Positions 8,849 through 15,404 of a stretch of 22,613 nucleotides of DNA are shown here, piece by piece. Position 1 is the stretch's first letter, and every line of letters starts with the position of its first letter. The notes beneath the pieces were generated by a model. That model was not told the origin of the DNA, searched no databases, and was given only the letters and a program-made list of their open reading frames with translations. This DNA comes from an uncultured Bacillota bacterium. GTDB taxonomy: Bacteria; Bacillota; Clostridia; Peptostreptococcales; Anaerovoracaceae. The stretch lies in assembly GCA_946410475.1 (NCBI GenBank), contig CAMKAM010000009.1, forward strand, positions 1 through 22,613, given 5' to 3'. The translations under genes were made by a program, and so were the position numbers.

Positions 8849-9514
8849 ATGAGGCTTCTTGTAGTTGAAGACCAGAAGGATCTCAATGAGATCATCGTAA
8901 GAAAGCTGAAGCGGGAGAACTACAGCGTCGACTCGTGCCTTGACGGCAATGACGCGCTGGACTATCTTGCGGTGACGGATTATGACGGGATAATATTGGA
9001 TATAATGCTGCCCGGCATCACGGGGCTCGGAATACTCAGGAAGCTGAGGGCGAGCGGAGACCTGACGCCGGTGCTTTTGCTTACTGCGCTTGGTGCGGTC
9101 GAAGACAGGATCGCAGGTCTCGACTCAGGAGCTGACGACTATATGGTCAAACCGTTCGATCTGGACGAGCTGACTGCCAGAGTGAGGGCGATCACAAGAC
9201 GGAGCGGCGGAAGAGCGGATCCGGTGATCGTCTGCGGAGATCTGAGTCTCGATACGGCGACGCGCGAGGCGAAGAGAGGCGAAAAAGAGATCCGTCTGAC
9301 GGCGAAGGAGTATTCGATCCTCGAGTACCTGATGCAGAATGCCGGAAGGGTCGTTTCCAGAGATGCGATACTGGATCACATCTGGAACTATGATTACGAC
9401 GGCGCCTCGAACATGGTGGACGTCTATGTGCATCATCTCAGAAAGAAGATCGATGAGGGCTTCGATGAAAAGAAGATACAGACGGTCCACGGCGCCGGAT
9501 ATGTTTTGAAGTAA
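8849..9514 (+). CDS. OmpR/PhoB-family response regulator
   Basis: A 221-residue DNA-binding response regulator. The receiver domain (1-about 115) has the acidic pair at Glu7-Asp8, phospho-acceptor Asp51 in LDIMLPG, Thr79, and Lys101 in VKPFDLDEL. A winged-helix output domain (about 125-221) ends with the usual VDVYVHHLRKKID and VHGAGYVLK segments. A strong GGGAGG at 8837-8842 precedes the ATG at 8849. The cognate kinase starts 24 bases after the stop. A TAGTAT at 8821-8826 could be a -10 box, but no matching -35 is seen, so the gene probably relies on the upstream operon transcript. The targets are unknown; gene order suggests envelope genes. Confidence 0.96.
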   Translation: MRLLVVEDQKDLNEIIVRKLKRENYSVDSCLDGNDALDYLAVTDYDGIILDIMLPGITGLGILRKLRASGDLTPVLLLTALGAVEDRIAGLDSGADDYMVKPFDLDELTARVRAITRRSGGRADPVIVCGDLSLDTATREAKRGEKEIRLTAKEYSILEYLMQNAGRVVSRDAILDHIWNYDYDGASNMVDVYVHHLRKKIDEGFDEKKIQTVHGAGYVLK

Positions 9515-9538
9515 GGGGGCGCGTGAAGGCAGCAAAAG

Positions 9539-10903
9539 ATGTCGATCAGACTGAAGATAACTATCTGGTACACGGTGATAGTACTGATCATGGCCCTCGG
9601 GTTCATCGGGGTCATGACCCACATGGAAAACGAGAACGCGGCGAATGAGATAAAGGCGCGTCTTCTTGAGGTAGTATCGGATGTAAGCGAAAAGATCGAC
9701 GTCACCGAAGACGGAGTGCGTGTCGACAAAAGCGCCAGGTTCAATGACGCGGGGGTGTATATCGCGCTTTACGATAAGAACGGAGAGATGATAGAAGGCC
9801 GGCATCCGATCGAGATCAGCAAACTGCCGGATTTTGACGACCGCTCGATGAGGACAGAAAAGGACGAAGAAGGAAAAGACTGGTACGTTTATGACAGCGC
9901 CTTCGAGACAAATGCCGGTACGGTATGGGTCAGAGGCATCGTAAAGGATGCCCACGAGGAGGAGTCAAGGAACGCCCTCATCAGGTTCTTCATTCTCGCG
10001 GTACCGCTGCTGGTGCTGCTGTCGTTCGTCGGAGGCTATATCATAACGCATAGAGCGTTCGCTCCGGTCAGGAAGGTGACCCGCGCGGCAGAGCAGATAG
10101 CGAAGGACGGCGACCTTTCGAGGAGGCTGGAATACGGCAGCGGAAAGGACGAAATAAAGCATCTTTCGGATATTTTCAACAGGATGTTCGGGAGGCTCCA
10201 GCTGAATATGGAGAAGGAAAAACGCTTCACGGCAGATGTGTCGCACGAACTGAGGACGCCGCTGTCGGTGATCATTTCGCAGAGCGACTATGCTTTGCAG
10301 GATCCGGATTACGCAGGCGATGCGCTGGGCGCCATAAATAAAGAAGCGAAGGATATGTCATCTCTGCTCAGCAAGCTGCTTTTTCTTTCCAGAAGCGATG
10401 CCGATACGGTCGTGATAGAAAAAGAAGATATAGATCTTTCGATGCTCTGCGAAGCGATCTTCGAAGAGCAACAGGGCGCGTTCGAGGCGGAAGGCATAAC
10501 GCTGCGCTCCAATGTGCAGCCGGGTGTGACAGTCTCCGGTGATGAAGCGATGATAATGAATTCTATCCTGAATCTTCTGGGGAATGCGTTCAAGTATAGG
10601 CGAGAAGAGGGAGCGGAAGTGACTTTACGGCTCAGGACAGAGACCGCAGATGTGAGAAGAGAAAAGAATGCCGTGATCAGTGTGACCGACAACGGACCGG
10701 GCATCGCTCCGGAAAATATCGAGAGGATATGGGATAGATTCTTCAGAGAAGATCCGGATGAGCGCAAGAAGGATTCGTCCGGTCTCGGACTTGCGATAGT
10801 GAAAGCAATGGTGGATGTGAATGGCGGGACGGTGCGCGCCGAGAGCGTGAAAGGTGAAGGAAGCACCTTTGTGATCGAACTGCCGGTAGTTGATGGACAG
10901 TAA
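9539..10903 (+). CDS. Two-component sensor histidine kinase
   Basis: A 454-residue membrane sensor kinase that would phosphorylate the preceding regulator. TM1 is at about 8-26, an external sensor region of about 115 residues follows, and TM2 is at about 147-170, leading into a HAMP linker (about 170-222). The H-box is RFTADVSHELRTPL with phospho-acceptor His236. The N-box contains NLLGNAFKY (346-354), and G-boxes follow (DNGPGIAPENIERIWDRFF, then SSGLGLAIVKAMV), ending at a complete ATPase domain. The sensor region has no recognisable named domain. The ribosome site is modest (GAAGG at about 9526-9530). The stop overlaps the start of the PepSY lipoprotein gene, which points to translational coupling and a functional link between kinase and lipoprotein. 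Confidence 0.96.
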   Translation: MSIRLKITIWYTVIVLIMALGFIGVMTHMENENAANEIKARLLEVVSDVSEKIDVTEDGVRVDKSARFNDAGVYIALYDKNGEMIEGRHPIEISKLPDFDDRSMRTEKDEEGKDWYVYDSAFETNAGTVWVRGIVKDAHEEESRNALIRFFILAVPLLVLLSFVGGYIITHRAFAPVRKVTRAAEQIAKDGDLSRRLEYGSGKDEIKHLSDIFNRMFGRLQLNMEKEKRFTADVSHELRTPLSVIISQSDYALQDPDYAGDALGAINKEAKDMSSLLSKLLFLSRSDADTVVIEKEDIDLSMLCEAIFEEQQGAFEAEGITLRSNVQPGVTVSGDEAMIMNSILNLLGNAFKYRREEGAEVTLRLRTETADVRREKNAVISVTDNGPGIAPENIERIWDRFFREDPDERKKDSSGLGLAIVKAMVDVNGGTVRAESVKGEGSTFVIELPVVDGQ

Positions 10904-11489
10904 GAAAGAAATGGAAAAAAAGGAAAAGCGTTCAGCGCTGAAAAGGATACTTGCTCTTGTGATGGTCTTCATGATGATAGTCATGACTGTTTGCGCTTGT
11001 TCTTCCGGAAACGATGACGGATCCGCACCGGCATCTTCCGGCACGGAACATAAGACGGAAAAAAAGACCGAGAAGAAGGCTGAAGAAAAAGCAGATTCCA
11101 ATGAAAAAAGGAACGATCAAAAGGATGCTTCTTCCGGGGATCAGAACACAGCGGCACCTGCGGATGACAGTTCGCAGAGCAGTAGCTCCGAAAGCAGCCC
11201 TTCAAAAACGACAGATCAGGGCGATAACGATGATCAAGATGATGAAGATTACCGCGATGACGGAGATGACAGCGGCAGTTCCAATGTGACTGATATAGGC
11301 GCTGACAGTGTCAGACAGATAGTTCTCGGCAGGATCCCGGGAGCAACAGCCGGGAATATCACGGAATTCGAGAGAGAGTACGAAGACGGCTATATCCAGT
11401 ATGAAGGAACGGTCAGCTATAACGGCAAAGAGTATGAATTTGCGATAGACGGATCGACAGGAAATATACTTGAGTGGGAGATCGACTGA
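10893..11489 (+). CDS. PepSY-domain lipoprotein
   Basis: About 198 residues. A basic N-terminus and hydrophobic helix lead to a lipobox ending VCAC, predicting lipid anchoring outside the membrane. Residues about 40-135 form a low-complexity, acidic and Ser/Lys/Asp-rich linker. A C-terminal PepSY-type domain follows (about 138-198), with a VRQIVLGRIPGA start, a YNGKEYEFAID strand and a TGNILEWE ending. PepSY domains are known from peptidase propeptides and from proteins thought to restrain extracellular enzymes; the function here is unknown. The start is uncertain: TTG 10890, ATG 10893 or ATG 10911 all keep the signal, and none has a strong ribosome site. The gene overlaps the kinase 3' end, suggesting an accessory or output role for that two-component system. 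Confidence 0.85.
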   Translation: MDSKKEMEKKEKRSALKRILALVMVFMMIVMTVCACSSGNDDGSAPASSGTEHKTEKKTEKKAEEKADSNEKRNDQKDASSGDQNTAAPADDSSQSSSSESSPSKTTDQGDNDDQDDEDYRDDGDDSGSSNVTDIGADSVRQIVLGRIPGATAGNITEFEREYEDGYIQYEGTVSYNGKEYEFAIDGSTGNILEWEID

Positions 11490-11514
11490 CTATCGATCGA
11501 ATAACGTAAATATT

Positions 11515-11546
11515 AAAGAAAGTTAATCTTTGGATTAACTTTCTTT
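11515..11546. terminator. AT-rich hairpin after the PepSY lipoprotein gene
   Basis: A perfect 14-bp stem: arm 11515-11528 (AAAGAAAGTTAATC), loop TTTG, arm 11533-11546. The U-rich 3' arm (TTTCTTT) gives it terminator character despite low GC. It lies 26 bases after the lipoprotein stop and probably ends or attenuates the RND-kinase operon transcript. Confidence 0.55.
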
Positions 11547-11563
11547 TCATTGGAGCATAGTAT
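11535..11563 (+). promoter_or_regulatory. Probable promoter for the second PepSY gene
   Basis: TTAACT (11535-11540) and TAGTAT (11558-11563) are spaced by 17 bases. The -35 element lies inside the 3' arm of the preceding hairpin. Transcription would start near 11570, about 50 bases before the ATG at 11622. Confidence 0.45.
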
Positions 11564-11621
11564 CATGAGACCATAAAGAAGCGGATCCGGAGGAAGCGAG
11601 TACAGAAAGGATGAGGGGATA

Positions 11622-12236
11622 ATGATAGAAAAGAAGAAAAGTATTGTGAAAGCGGCGGCTTCCGTCATGATGGCGGCACTCGTAACTATCGCTTTCTCGG
11701 CTCCGGCCTTCGCGGCGGTGCCCGACAAAGATGATGTGGAGTACAAAGGAAAAGGCAAAGTCGAAGTCGAGTTCGTGCAGGATGTGACATACAAAGATGT
11801 CAAGGTGAAGGTCAAGGATCTGAACGGGAAGGCTTACAAGACAACTATCATCAGCAAGGACGATGATGACATCACGTTCAAGATCAAAAACTTCAAAAAC
11901 GGCATCAAGTACAAGATCACGATCAGCGGCGTCAAAAAGCAGGGTACGAAAAAGTACGGCAAACTCAAGTGCACGATGAAGATCCCGAAGGCTTCTAAGG
12001 GGATCTCGAAGAAAAAGGCCGGGAACATAGCGGTCGATGACGCGGTACGGGATCACGGCATCAAGAAGGACACCGTAAAGAGTCTTAGTATCGACAGCGA
12101 CAAGTACAACGGCAAGAAGGTCTGGGAAGTAGAGTTCAAAGCAAAGAAAAAGACGAATGGAACGATATACGAGTACGAGTATCAGATCAGCAAGAAGTCC
12201 GGAAAGATCCTGTACAGTGAAGAGGATGACGATTAG
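11622..12236 (+). CDS. Exported PepSY-domain protein
   Basis: A 204-residue secreted protein. A basic start and a hydrophobic helix with an AFA cleavage site predict signal peptidase I processing near residue 31. The mature protein is very rich in Lys and Asp. Its middle part (about 35-120) looks like a small beta-rich repeatless domain of unknown family. The C-terminal about 75 residues match a PepSY-like pattern: helix KKAGNIAVDDAVRDHG, then VWEVEFKAKK, EYEYQISKKSGKIL and an acidic tail. GAGGGGAT just before the ATG is a fair ribosome site. It follows the lipoprotein gene but has its own likely promoter. It shares the PepSY theme and probably the envelope setting with the kinase module. Confidence 0.8.
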   Translation: MIEKKKSIVKAAASVMMAALVTIAFSAPAFAAVPDKDDVEYKGKGKVEVEFVQDVTYKDVKVKVKDLNGKAYKTTIISKDDDDITFKIKNFKNGIKYKITISGVKKQGTKKYGKLKCTMKIPKASKGISKKKAGNIAVDDAVRDHGIKKDTVKSLSIDSDKYNGKKVWEVEFKAKKKTNGTIYEYEYQISKKSGKILYSEEDDD

Positions 12237-12246
12237 AAACGGGTGA

Positions 12247-12270
12247 TCCGGGAAAGATCAGTTCCCCGGA
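12247..12270 (+). repeat. Hairpin just downstream of the second PepSY gene
   Basis: TCCGGGAA (12247-12254) can pair with TTCCCCGGA (12262-12270) with one bulged base and a 7-base loop. It lies 10 bases after the stop codon but is followed by AAAAT rather than a U-run, so it is not a standard terminator; it may protect the mRNA 3' end or act with the hairpins that follow. Confidence 0.4.
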
Positions 12271-12289
12271 AAATGCAAAACGCTGCAGT

Positions 12290-12327
12290 GTTAACAAAAA
12301 TCCAGTCATATGAGGATTTTGGTTAAC
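12290..12327. repeat. 38-bp inverted repeat, copy 1
   Basis: GTTAACAAAAAT, 14 variable bases, then ATTTTGGTTAAC. The arms pair over 14 bp (the inner CC and GG extend the stem) with one A/G mismatch. The outer 12 bases on each side are identical to copy 2 at 12425-12462, and the total length is the same. Confidence 0.8.
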
Positions 12328-12424
12328 GTTATGGGGTCCTTAGTCCCTCGAAAATGGGTTTTGCTCGCAAAATGACGGCTTACTCCTGAAAGTCGGCAAA
12401 CCCGCACACCTGAGGCATTGGATT
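12328..12424. other. Spacer between the paired inverted repeats; possible structured RNA
   Basis: This 97-base stretch has no convincing ORF. It contains a TTTTG-CTCG-CAAAA hairpin (about 12357-12373) and a GGG/CCC pairing that could enclose it together with a GACGGCTT...AAGTC fold. On either strand it could fold into a multi-stem RNA framed by the two 38-bp hairpins. No known riboswitch or RNA family was recognised. The surrounding gap (12237-12688) holds nothing else beyond the listed hairpins, terminator and -10 box. Confidence 0.3.
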
Positions 12425-12462
12425 GTTAACAAAAATTGTGAATAGTGAAGATTTTGGTTAAC
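12425..12462. repeat. 38-bp inverted repeat, copy 2
   Basis: The same 12-base ends as copy 1 (GTTAACAAAAAT and ATTTTGGTTAAC) with a different 14-base centre. It starts exactly 135 bases after copy 1. Its left edge reads TTGTTAACAA, itself a palindrome. Confidence 0.8.
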
Positions 12463-12551
12463 GGTTCAGCAATTATAAAATATTGCCATCCGACAGAAGA
12501 ATATTTTGCCAGCTGAAAGAGCAACCGACGGCAATAGTACAACAAAAGGTC

Positions 12552-12581
12552 AAAAGATGTGGTTTTAACCACATCTTTTTT
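12552..12581. terminator. Strong rho-independent terminator
   Basis: A perfect 13-bp stem, AAAAGATGTGGTT (12552-12564) with AACCACATCTTTT (12567-12579), with a 2-base (effectively 4-base) loop and a run of Ts. It lies about 310 bases after the last plus-strand stop, so it ends either a long 3' UTR or an unrecognised small transcript from 12240-12550. Confidence 0.85.
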
Positions 12582-12593
12582 CGTGCAAGGGGA

Positions 12594-12599
12594 TATAAT
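12594..12599 (+). promoter_or_regulatory. -10 box for the ferredoxin-like gene
   Basis: A perfect TATAAT, 12 bases after the terminator and 90 bases before the ATG at 12689. No good -35 is found at 16-18 bases, where the terminator arm lies, so the promoter may need an activator such as the nearby Crp/Fnr-family protein (inference). Confidence 0.45.
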
Positions 12600-12688
12600 A
12601 GAGTCGTAGTCAAGAGAGATACTGCAGTAAGCAGAAATATTAGCATCGATAAGAAAACAATACACGGAGGATCGAACGGAGGACAAAG

Positions 12689-13411
12689 ATGAAAAGACAG
12701 ATAATCAAGATAGATGAAGAAAAGTGCAATGGGTGCGGACTGTGCGCGAAGGCGTGCCACGAAGGCGCGATCGATATCATTGACGGAAAGGCGAAACTGG
12801 TCAGGGAGCATTTCTGCGACGGACTCGGCGACTGCCTGCCGGAGTGTCCGACGGGTGCGATCACTTTCGAGGAAAGGGAAGCACCGGAATATGACGAGGA
12901 AGCTGTACAGAGGAGCAAGATCGCAAAGGCTTTGGAAAAACATTCTATGGGCGGAGGCTGCCCCGGATCAGCAGCGATGAGCTTCGATAAAGCGGCAGAC
13001 GAGCCGGCAGCGGGTCAGGCTGCATATGCGGCGCAGAGTGCGCCTGTATCGAGACTTGCTCAGTGGCCGTGCCAGATAAAGCTCCTGCCCCCGCAGGCTC
13101 CGTTCTATGACGGCGCAAAACTCCTTGTGGCTGCTGACTGTACCGCTTACGCTTACGCGAATATGCATGAAGAGTTCATGAAGGGAAAGATCACAGCTGT
13201 CGGATGCCCGAAGCTGGATGCGATAGACTATTCGGAGAAGCTTACTGACATAATAAAAAACAACGACATCAAAGAAGTGACGCTGGTGCGCATGGAGGTG
13301 CCATGCTGCGGAGGTCTTGAGAACGCTGTAAAGAAAGCTCTTCAGGCCAGCGGGAAATTCATCCCGTGGAGAGTCGTTACGATCTCGAGAGACGGGAAGA
13401 TACTTGACTGA
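12689..13411 (+). CDS. 4Fe-4S ferredoxin-like protein with extra C-terminal cysteine domain
   Basis: A 240-residue cytoplasmic Fe-S protein. The N-terminal ferredoxin fold has one classic cluster set (Cys13, 16, 19, 23) and a second, wider-spaced set in FCDGLGDCLPECPTGAI (Cys43, 49, 53), with the last ligand of each set probably serving the other cluster. A variable Ala-rich linker (about 90-120) precedes a C-terminal domain (about 125-240) with more conserved-looking cysteines: AADCTAY, VGCPKLD and VPCCGGLE. The partner and reaction are unknown; an electron-transfer or redox-sensing role is likely. GGAGGAC directly upstream fixes the ATG, and a second GGAGG occurs 12 bases earlier. It is convergent with a Crp/Fnr-type regulator 22 bases away, and I see no good terminator between them. 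Confidence 0.85.
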   Translation: MKRQIIKIDEEKCNGCGLCAKACHEGAIDIIDGKAKLVREHFCDGLGDCLPECPTGAITFEEREAPEYDEEAVQRSKIAKALEKHSMGGGCPGSAAMSFDKAADEPAAGQAAYAAQSAPVSRLAQWPCQIKLLPPQAPFYDGAKLLVAADCTAYAYANMHEEFMKGKITAVGCPKLDAIDYSEKLTDIIKNNDIKEVTLVRMEVPCCGGLENAVKKALQASGKFIPWRVVTISRDGKILD

Positions 13412-13433
13412 GGATCAAACGCCGAAGATGCGG

Positions 13434-14108
13434 CTATAGGAGCCTGAAGTGGCTGCGGTCGAACTCGATCAGGCCGTCGTCGGACATCTTTCGGAGCTCT
13501 TTTGAGAGAGCCGTCCGCTCGACGTTAAGATAGTCGGCGAGCTGCTGGCGGTCGAAGGGAATGTCGAATTCCGGCTTGCCTTTGCGGAGCGAGATGCTGC
13601 TGAGATAAGCCATCACGCGGCCGCGGATCGTCTTCGGGGAGGTGTGGAAGCTCCTTCCGGAAAGGATCATATTTTTTCTGAGGGATATGGTGAGCATGCT
13701 GCTCACCATTTTCGTATACAGCTCCGGTGAAGCGGCCTGCATCGCTTCGAAGCCGCGGGCGAAAAACATCACGATGACGCTGTCCTCACTTGCGCGTACG
13801 TCGACGGGCATGACTTCCTCCGGGAGGAGGGCGTAGACTTCGGCGAAATAGTCGCTTCTGCCTACGTGACTGAGTATGGTCCTGTTGCCCCATGCGTCGT
13901 TGCTCTCTATAGTCGCGCCGCCCTCGAGCACCAGACCGAAACTTGCGGCTTCATCGCCTGCGGTCAGAATGGAGTCGCCTTTTTTGAAAGAACGCTTCGA
14001 GGCGCGAAGAGCGTCAAGCGCCGCCCGAAGCTCTTCTTCGCTGAGACCTGCGAATAGCGGACTCTTAGCGATCCTTTCTATATCGTATTTTGTCAGTTTG
14101 CTGTTCAT
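13434..14108 (-). CDS. Crp/Fnr-family transcription regulator
   Basis: A 224-residue regulator. An N-terminal cyclic-nucleotide-binding-like beta-barrel (about 15-120) contains FKKGDSILTAGDEA and GLVLEGGATIE. A dimer helix follows (about 125-155), then a C-terminal winged helix-turn-helix (about 160-224) containing FDRQQLADYLNVERTALSKELRKM. There is no cysteine in the whole protein, so it cannot carry an FNR-type Fe-S cluster; the effector is unknown. The arginine and glutamate pattern of the cAMP pocket of Crp is not evident. It starts 25 bases after the dpaL stop with a weak ribosome site, so it is probably co-transcribed with dpaL. It may regulate that operon, the convergent ferredoxin gene or both, but no matching operator was established. 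Confidence 0.9.
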   Translation of the reverse strand: MNSKLTKYDIERIAKSPLFAGLSEEELRAALDALRASKRSFKKGDSILTAGDEAASFGLVLEGGATIESNDAWGNRTILSHVGRSDYFAEVYALLPEEVMPVDVRASEDSVIVMFFARGFEAMQAASPELYTKMVSSMLTISLRKNMILSGRSFHTSPKTIRGRVMAYLSSISLRKGKPEFDIPFDRQQLADYLNVERTALSKELRKMSDDGLIEFDRSHFRLL

Positions 14109-14133
14109 ATCATTCCATGCTGCGGAGCGGCTG

Positions 14134-15336
14134 TCATACGCTGGGATATTCGCCGTCCCAGACTATCCTCCTGTAGCTCGCTTTGTCTGTGTCGCCTTCT
14201 GTTGAGATGCAGAGTATACGTGAATCGGGGCCGAGACCGATCGTCTCTTTGATATCTTTCATATCGGGGTTTTCGAGGATCTCGCAGACGAATCCGAACG
14301 GCGCGGCTCCGCTTTCTCCGCTTACTATCTTCGTATCGCCTGGGAGGGGGCTCGCAAGGACCCGCATGCCTTTTGCCGCGATGTTGTCAGGCATGGATAC
14401 GAAGTGTTCAGCGTGCGCGTCAAGAAGCGACCAGCCGATCGTGCACGGCTCTCCGCATGAGAGGCCCGCCATTATCGTGTCCATGTCTCCAGTGACGAAG
14501 TGCAGTTTTCCATCATCCGCAAGCGCGGTCTGATATATGCAGTCAGCCTTGTCCGGTTCGACGATCGTAATGACGGGTTTCTCGTTTCCGTAATAGTTTG
14601 CGAGGAATCCCGTGATCGCGCCCGACATCGCGCCTACTCCCGCCTGAAGGAAGACATGGGTCGGAGGCGCGTCAAGCTGGCTTACTGCCTCGCGGGCCAT
14701 TGTCATATAGCCCTGCATGATCGACAGCGGGATATCCTCATAGCCTTCCCACGCCGTGTCCTGCACGAGCGGCCATCCGTTTTTCTCCGCGTACTCTTTT
14801 GCGTATCTGACCGCGTCGTCATAGTTGTACTCTGTTATCTCCGCATCAGCGCCGAGCGCGCGGATGTTTTCGAGCCTCTCGCGGGTGCTGACCTTCGGCA
14901 TGAAGACCTTGGCCCTGACTCCGAGCATCTTCGCAGTCCATGCGATGCCGCGGCCGTGGTTGCCGTCGGTCGTAGTAACGAAGGTCAGGTCTTTGATCTT
15001 TTCATGCGTTTCAGGCGAAGTAAGCAGATCGTAGTCGACATCCGTCATATTAAATCCCAGCTCGCCTGCTATATATTTTGCGATGCAGTAGCTTCCGCCG
15101 AGTCCCTTGAAGGCATTCAGTCCGAACCGTGGACTTTCGTCTTTGACTGCGATGCTGCTGACTCCGAGTTCTTTTGAGAGCGCATCGAGTCTCACCAGCG
15201 GCGTTTCTTCATATCCAGGGATACTCTTGTGGAAAGCAAGGACTTCGTCCGCTTTTTCTACGCTGAATGCGCTGTCCCATTCTGATGCCTTCCCTGAAAG
15301 CTTCTTGCTAACTGTCTTGATATTATCCCTCTTCAT
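14134..15336 (-). CDS. dpaL: Diaminopropionate ammonia-lyase
   Basis: A PLP enzyme of fold type II that breaks 2,3-diaminopropionate into pyruvate and two ammonia molecules. The 400-residue length is typical. The PLP lysine is Lys77 in NAFKGLGG, the same number as in the E. coli enzyme. Asp124 in TTTDGNHGRG and Asp193 in QDTAWEGY correspond to the acidic catalytic residues known for the family. The glycine-rich phosphate loop QAGVGAMSGA and a C-terminal SGESGAAPFG segment are present. CAGGAGG (15344-15350 on this strand) fixes the ATG at 15336. It is the first gene of a dpaL-crp/fnr pair. Its promoter region has been reached by a tnpB element (see 15396-15401). Confidence 0.93.
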   Translation of the reverse strand: MKRDNIKTVSKKLSGKASEWDSAFSVEKADEVLAFHKSIPGYEETPLVRLDALSKELGVSSIAVKDESPRFGLNAFKGLGGSYCIAKYIAGELGFNMTDVDYDLLTSPETHEKIKDLTFVTTTDGNHGRGIAWTAKMLGVRAKVFMPKVSTRERLENIRALGADAEITEYNYDDAVRYAKEYAEKNGWPLVQDTAWEGYEDIPLSIMQGYMTMAREAVSQLDAPPTHVFLQAGVGAMSGAITGFLANYYGNEKPVITIVEPDKADCIYQTALADDGKLHFVTGDMDTIMAGLSCGEPCTIGWSLLDAHAEHFVSMPDNIAAKGMRVLASPLPGDTKIVSGESGAAPFGFVCEILENPDMKDIKETIGLGPDSRILCISTEGDTDKASYRRIVWDGEYPSV

Positions 15337-15395
15337 TTCGCTTCCTCCTGATACTATCTTTTCGGATCTGCGTTGATTTCCATCTTCTCAATCTA

Positions 15396-15401
15396 ATTAT
15401 A
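15396..15401 (-). promoter_or_regulatory. -10 box upstream of dpaL, abutting the tnpB element
   Basis: TATAAT on the minus strand, about 60 bases before the dpaL ATG. The place where a -35 should be (15419-15424) lies inside the GC-rich right-end hairpin of the tnpB element and reads TGGGGG, so the original -35 seems to have been displaced. Confidence 0.5.
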
Positions 15402-15404
15402 TTG

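Noticed and set aside
12423..12434. TTGTTAACAA as a Rex or FNR-type operator
   Set aside because: Rex sites have a 4-base spacer between half-sites and FNR/HcpR sites have TTGA-type halves; the match is only partial and is better explained as part of the 38-bp inverted repeat.
12290..12462. A CRISPR array or T-box/riboswitch at the paired repeats
   Set aside because: There are only two copies, each an inverted repeat with a variable centre, no cas genes, and no conserved T-box or known riboswitch sequence was seen.
12483..12692. A 69-codon plus-strand ORF before the ferredoxin-like gene
   Set aside because: It runs through a perfect terminator and the -10 box and lacks a ribosome site.
13412..13433. 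A terminator between the convergent ferredoxin-like and crp/fnr genes
   Set aside because: Only a 4-bp GCCG/CGGC stem with no U-run is present.
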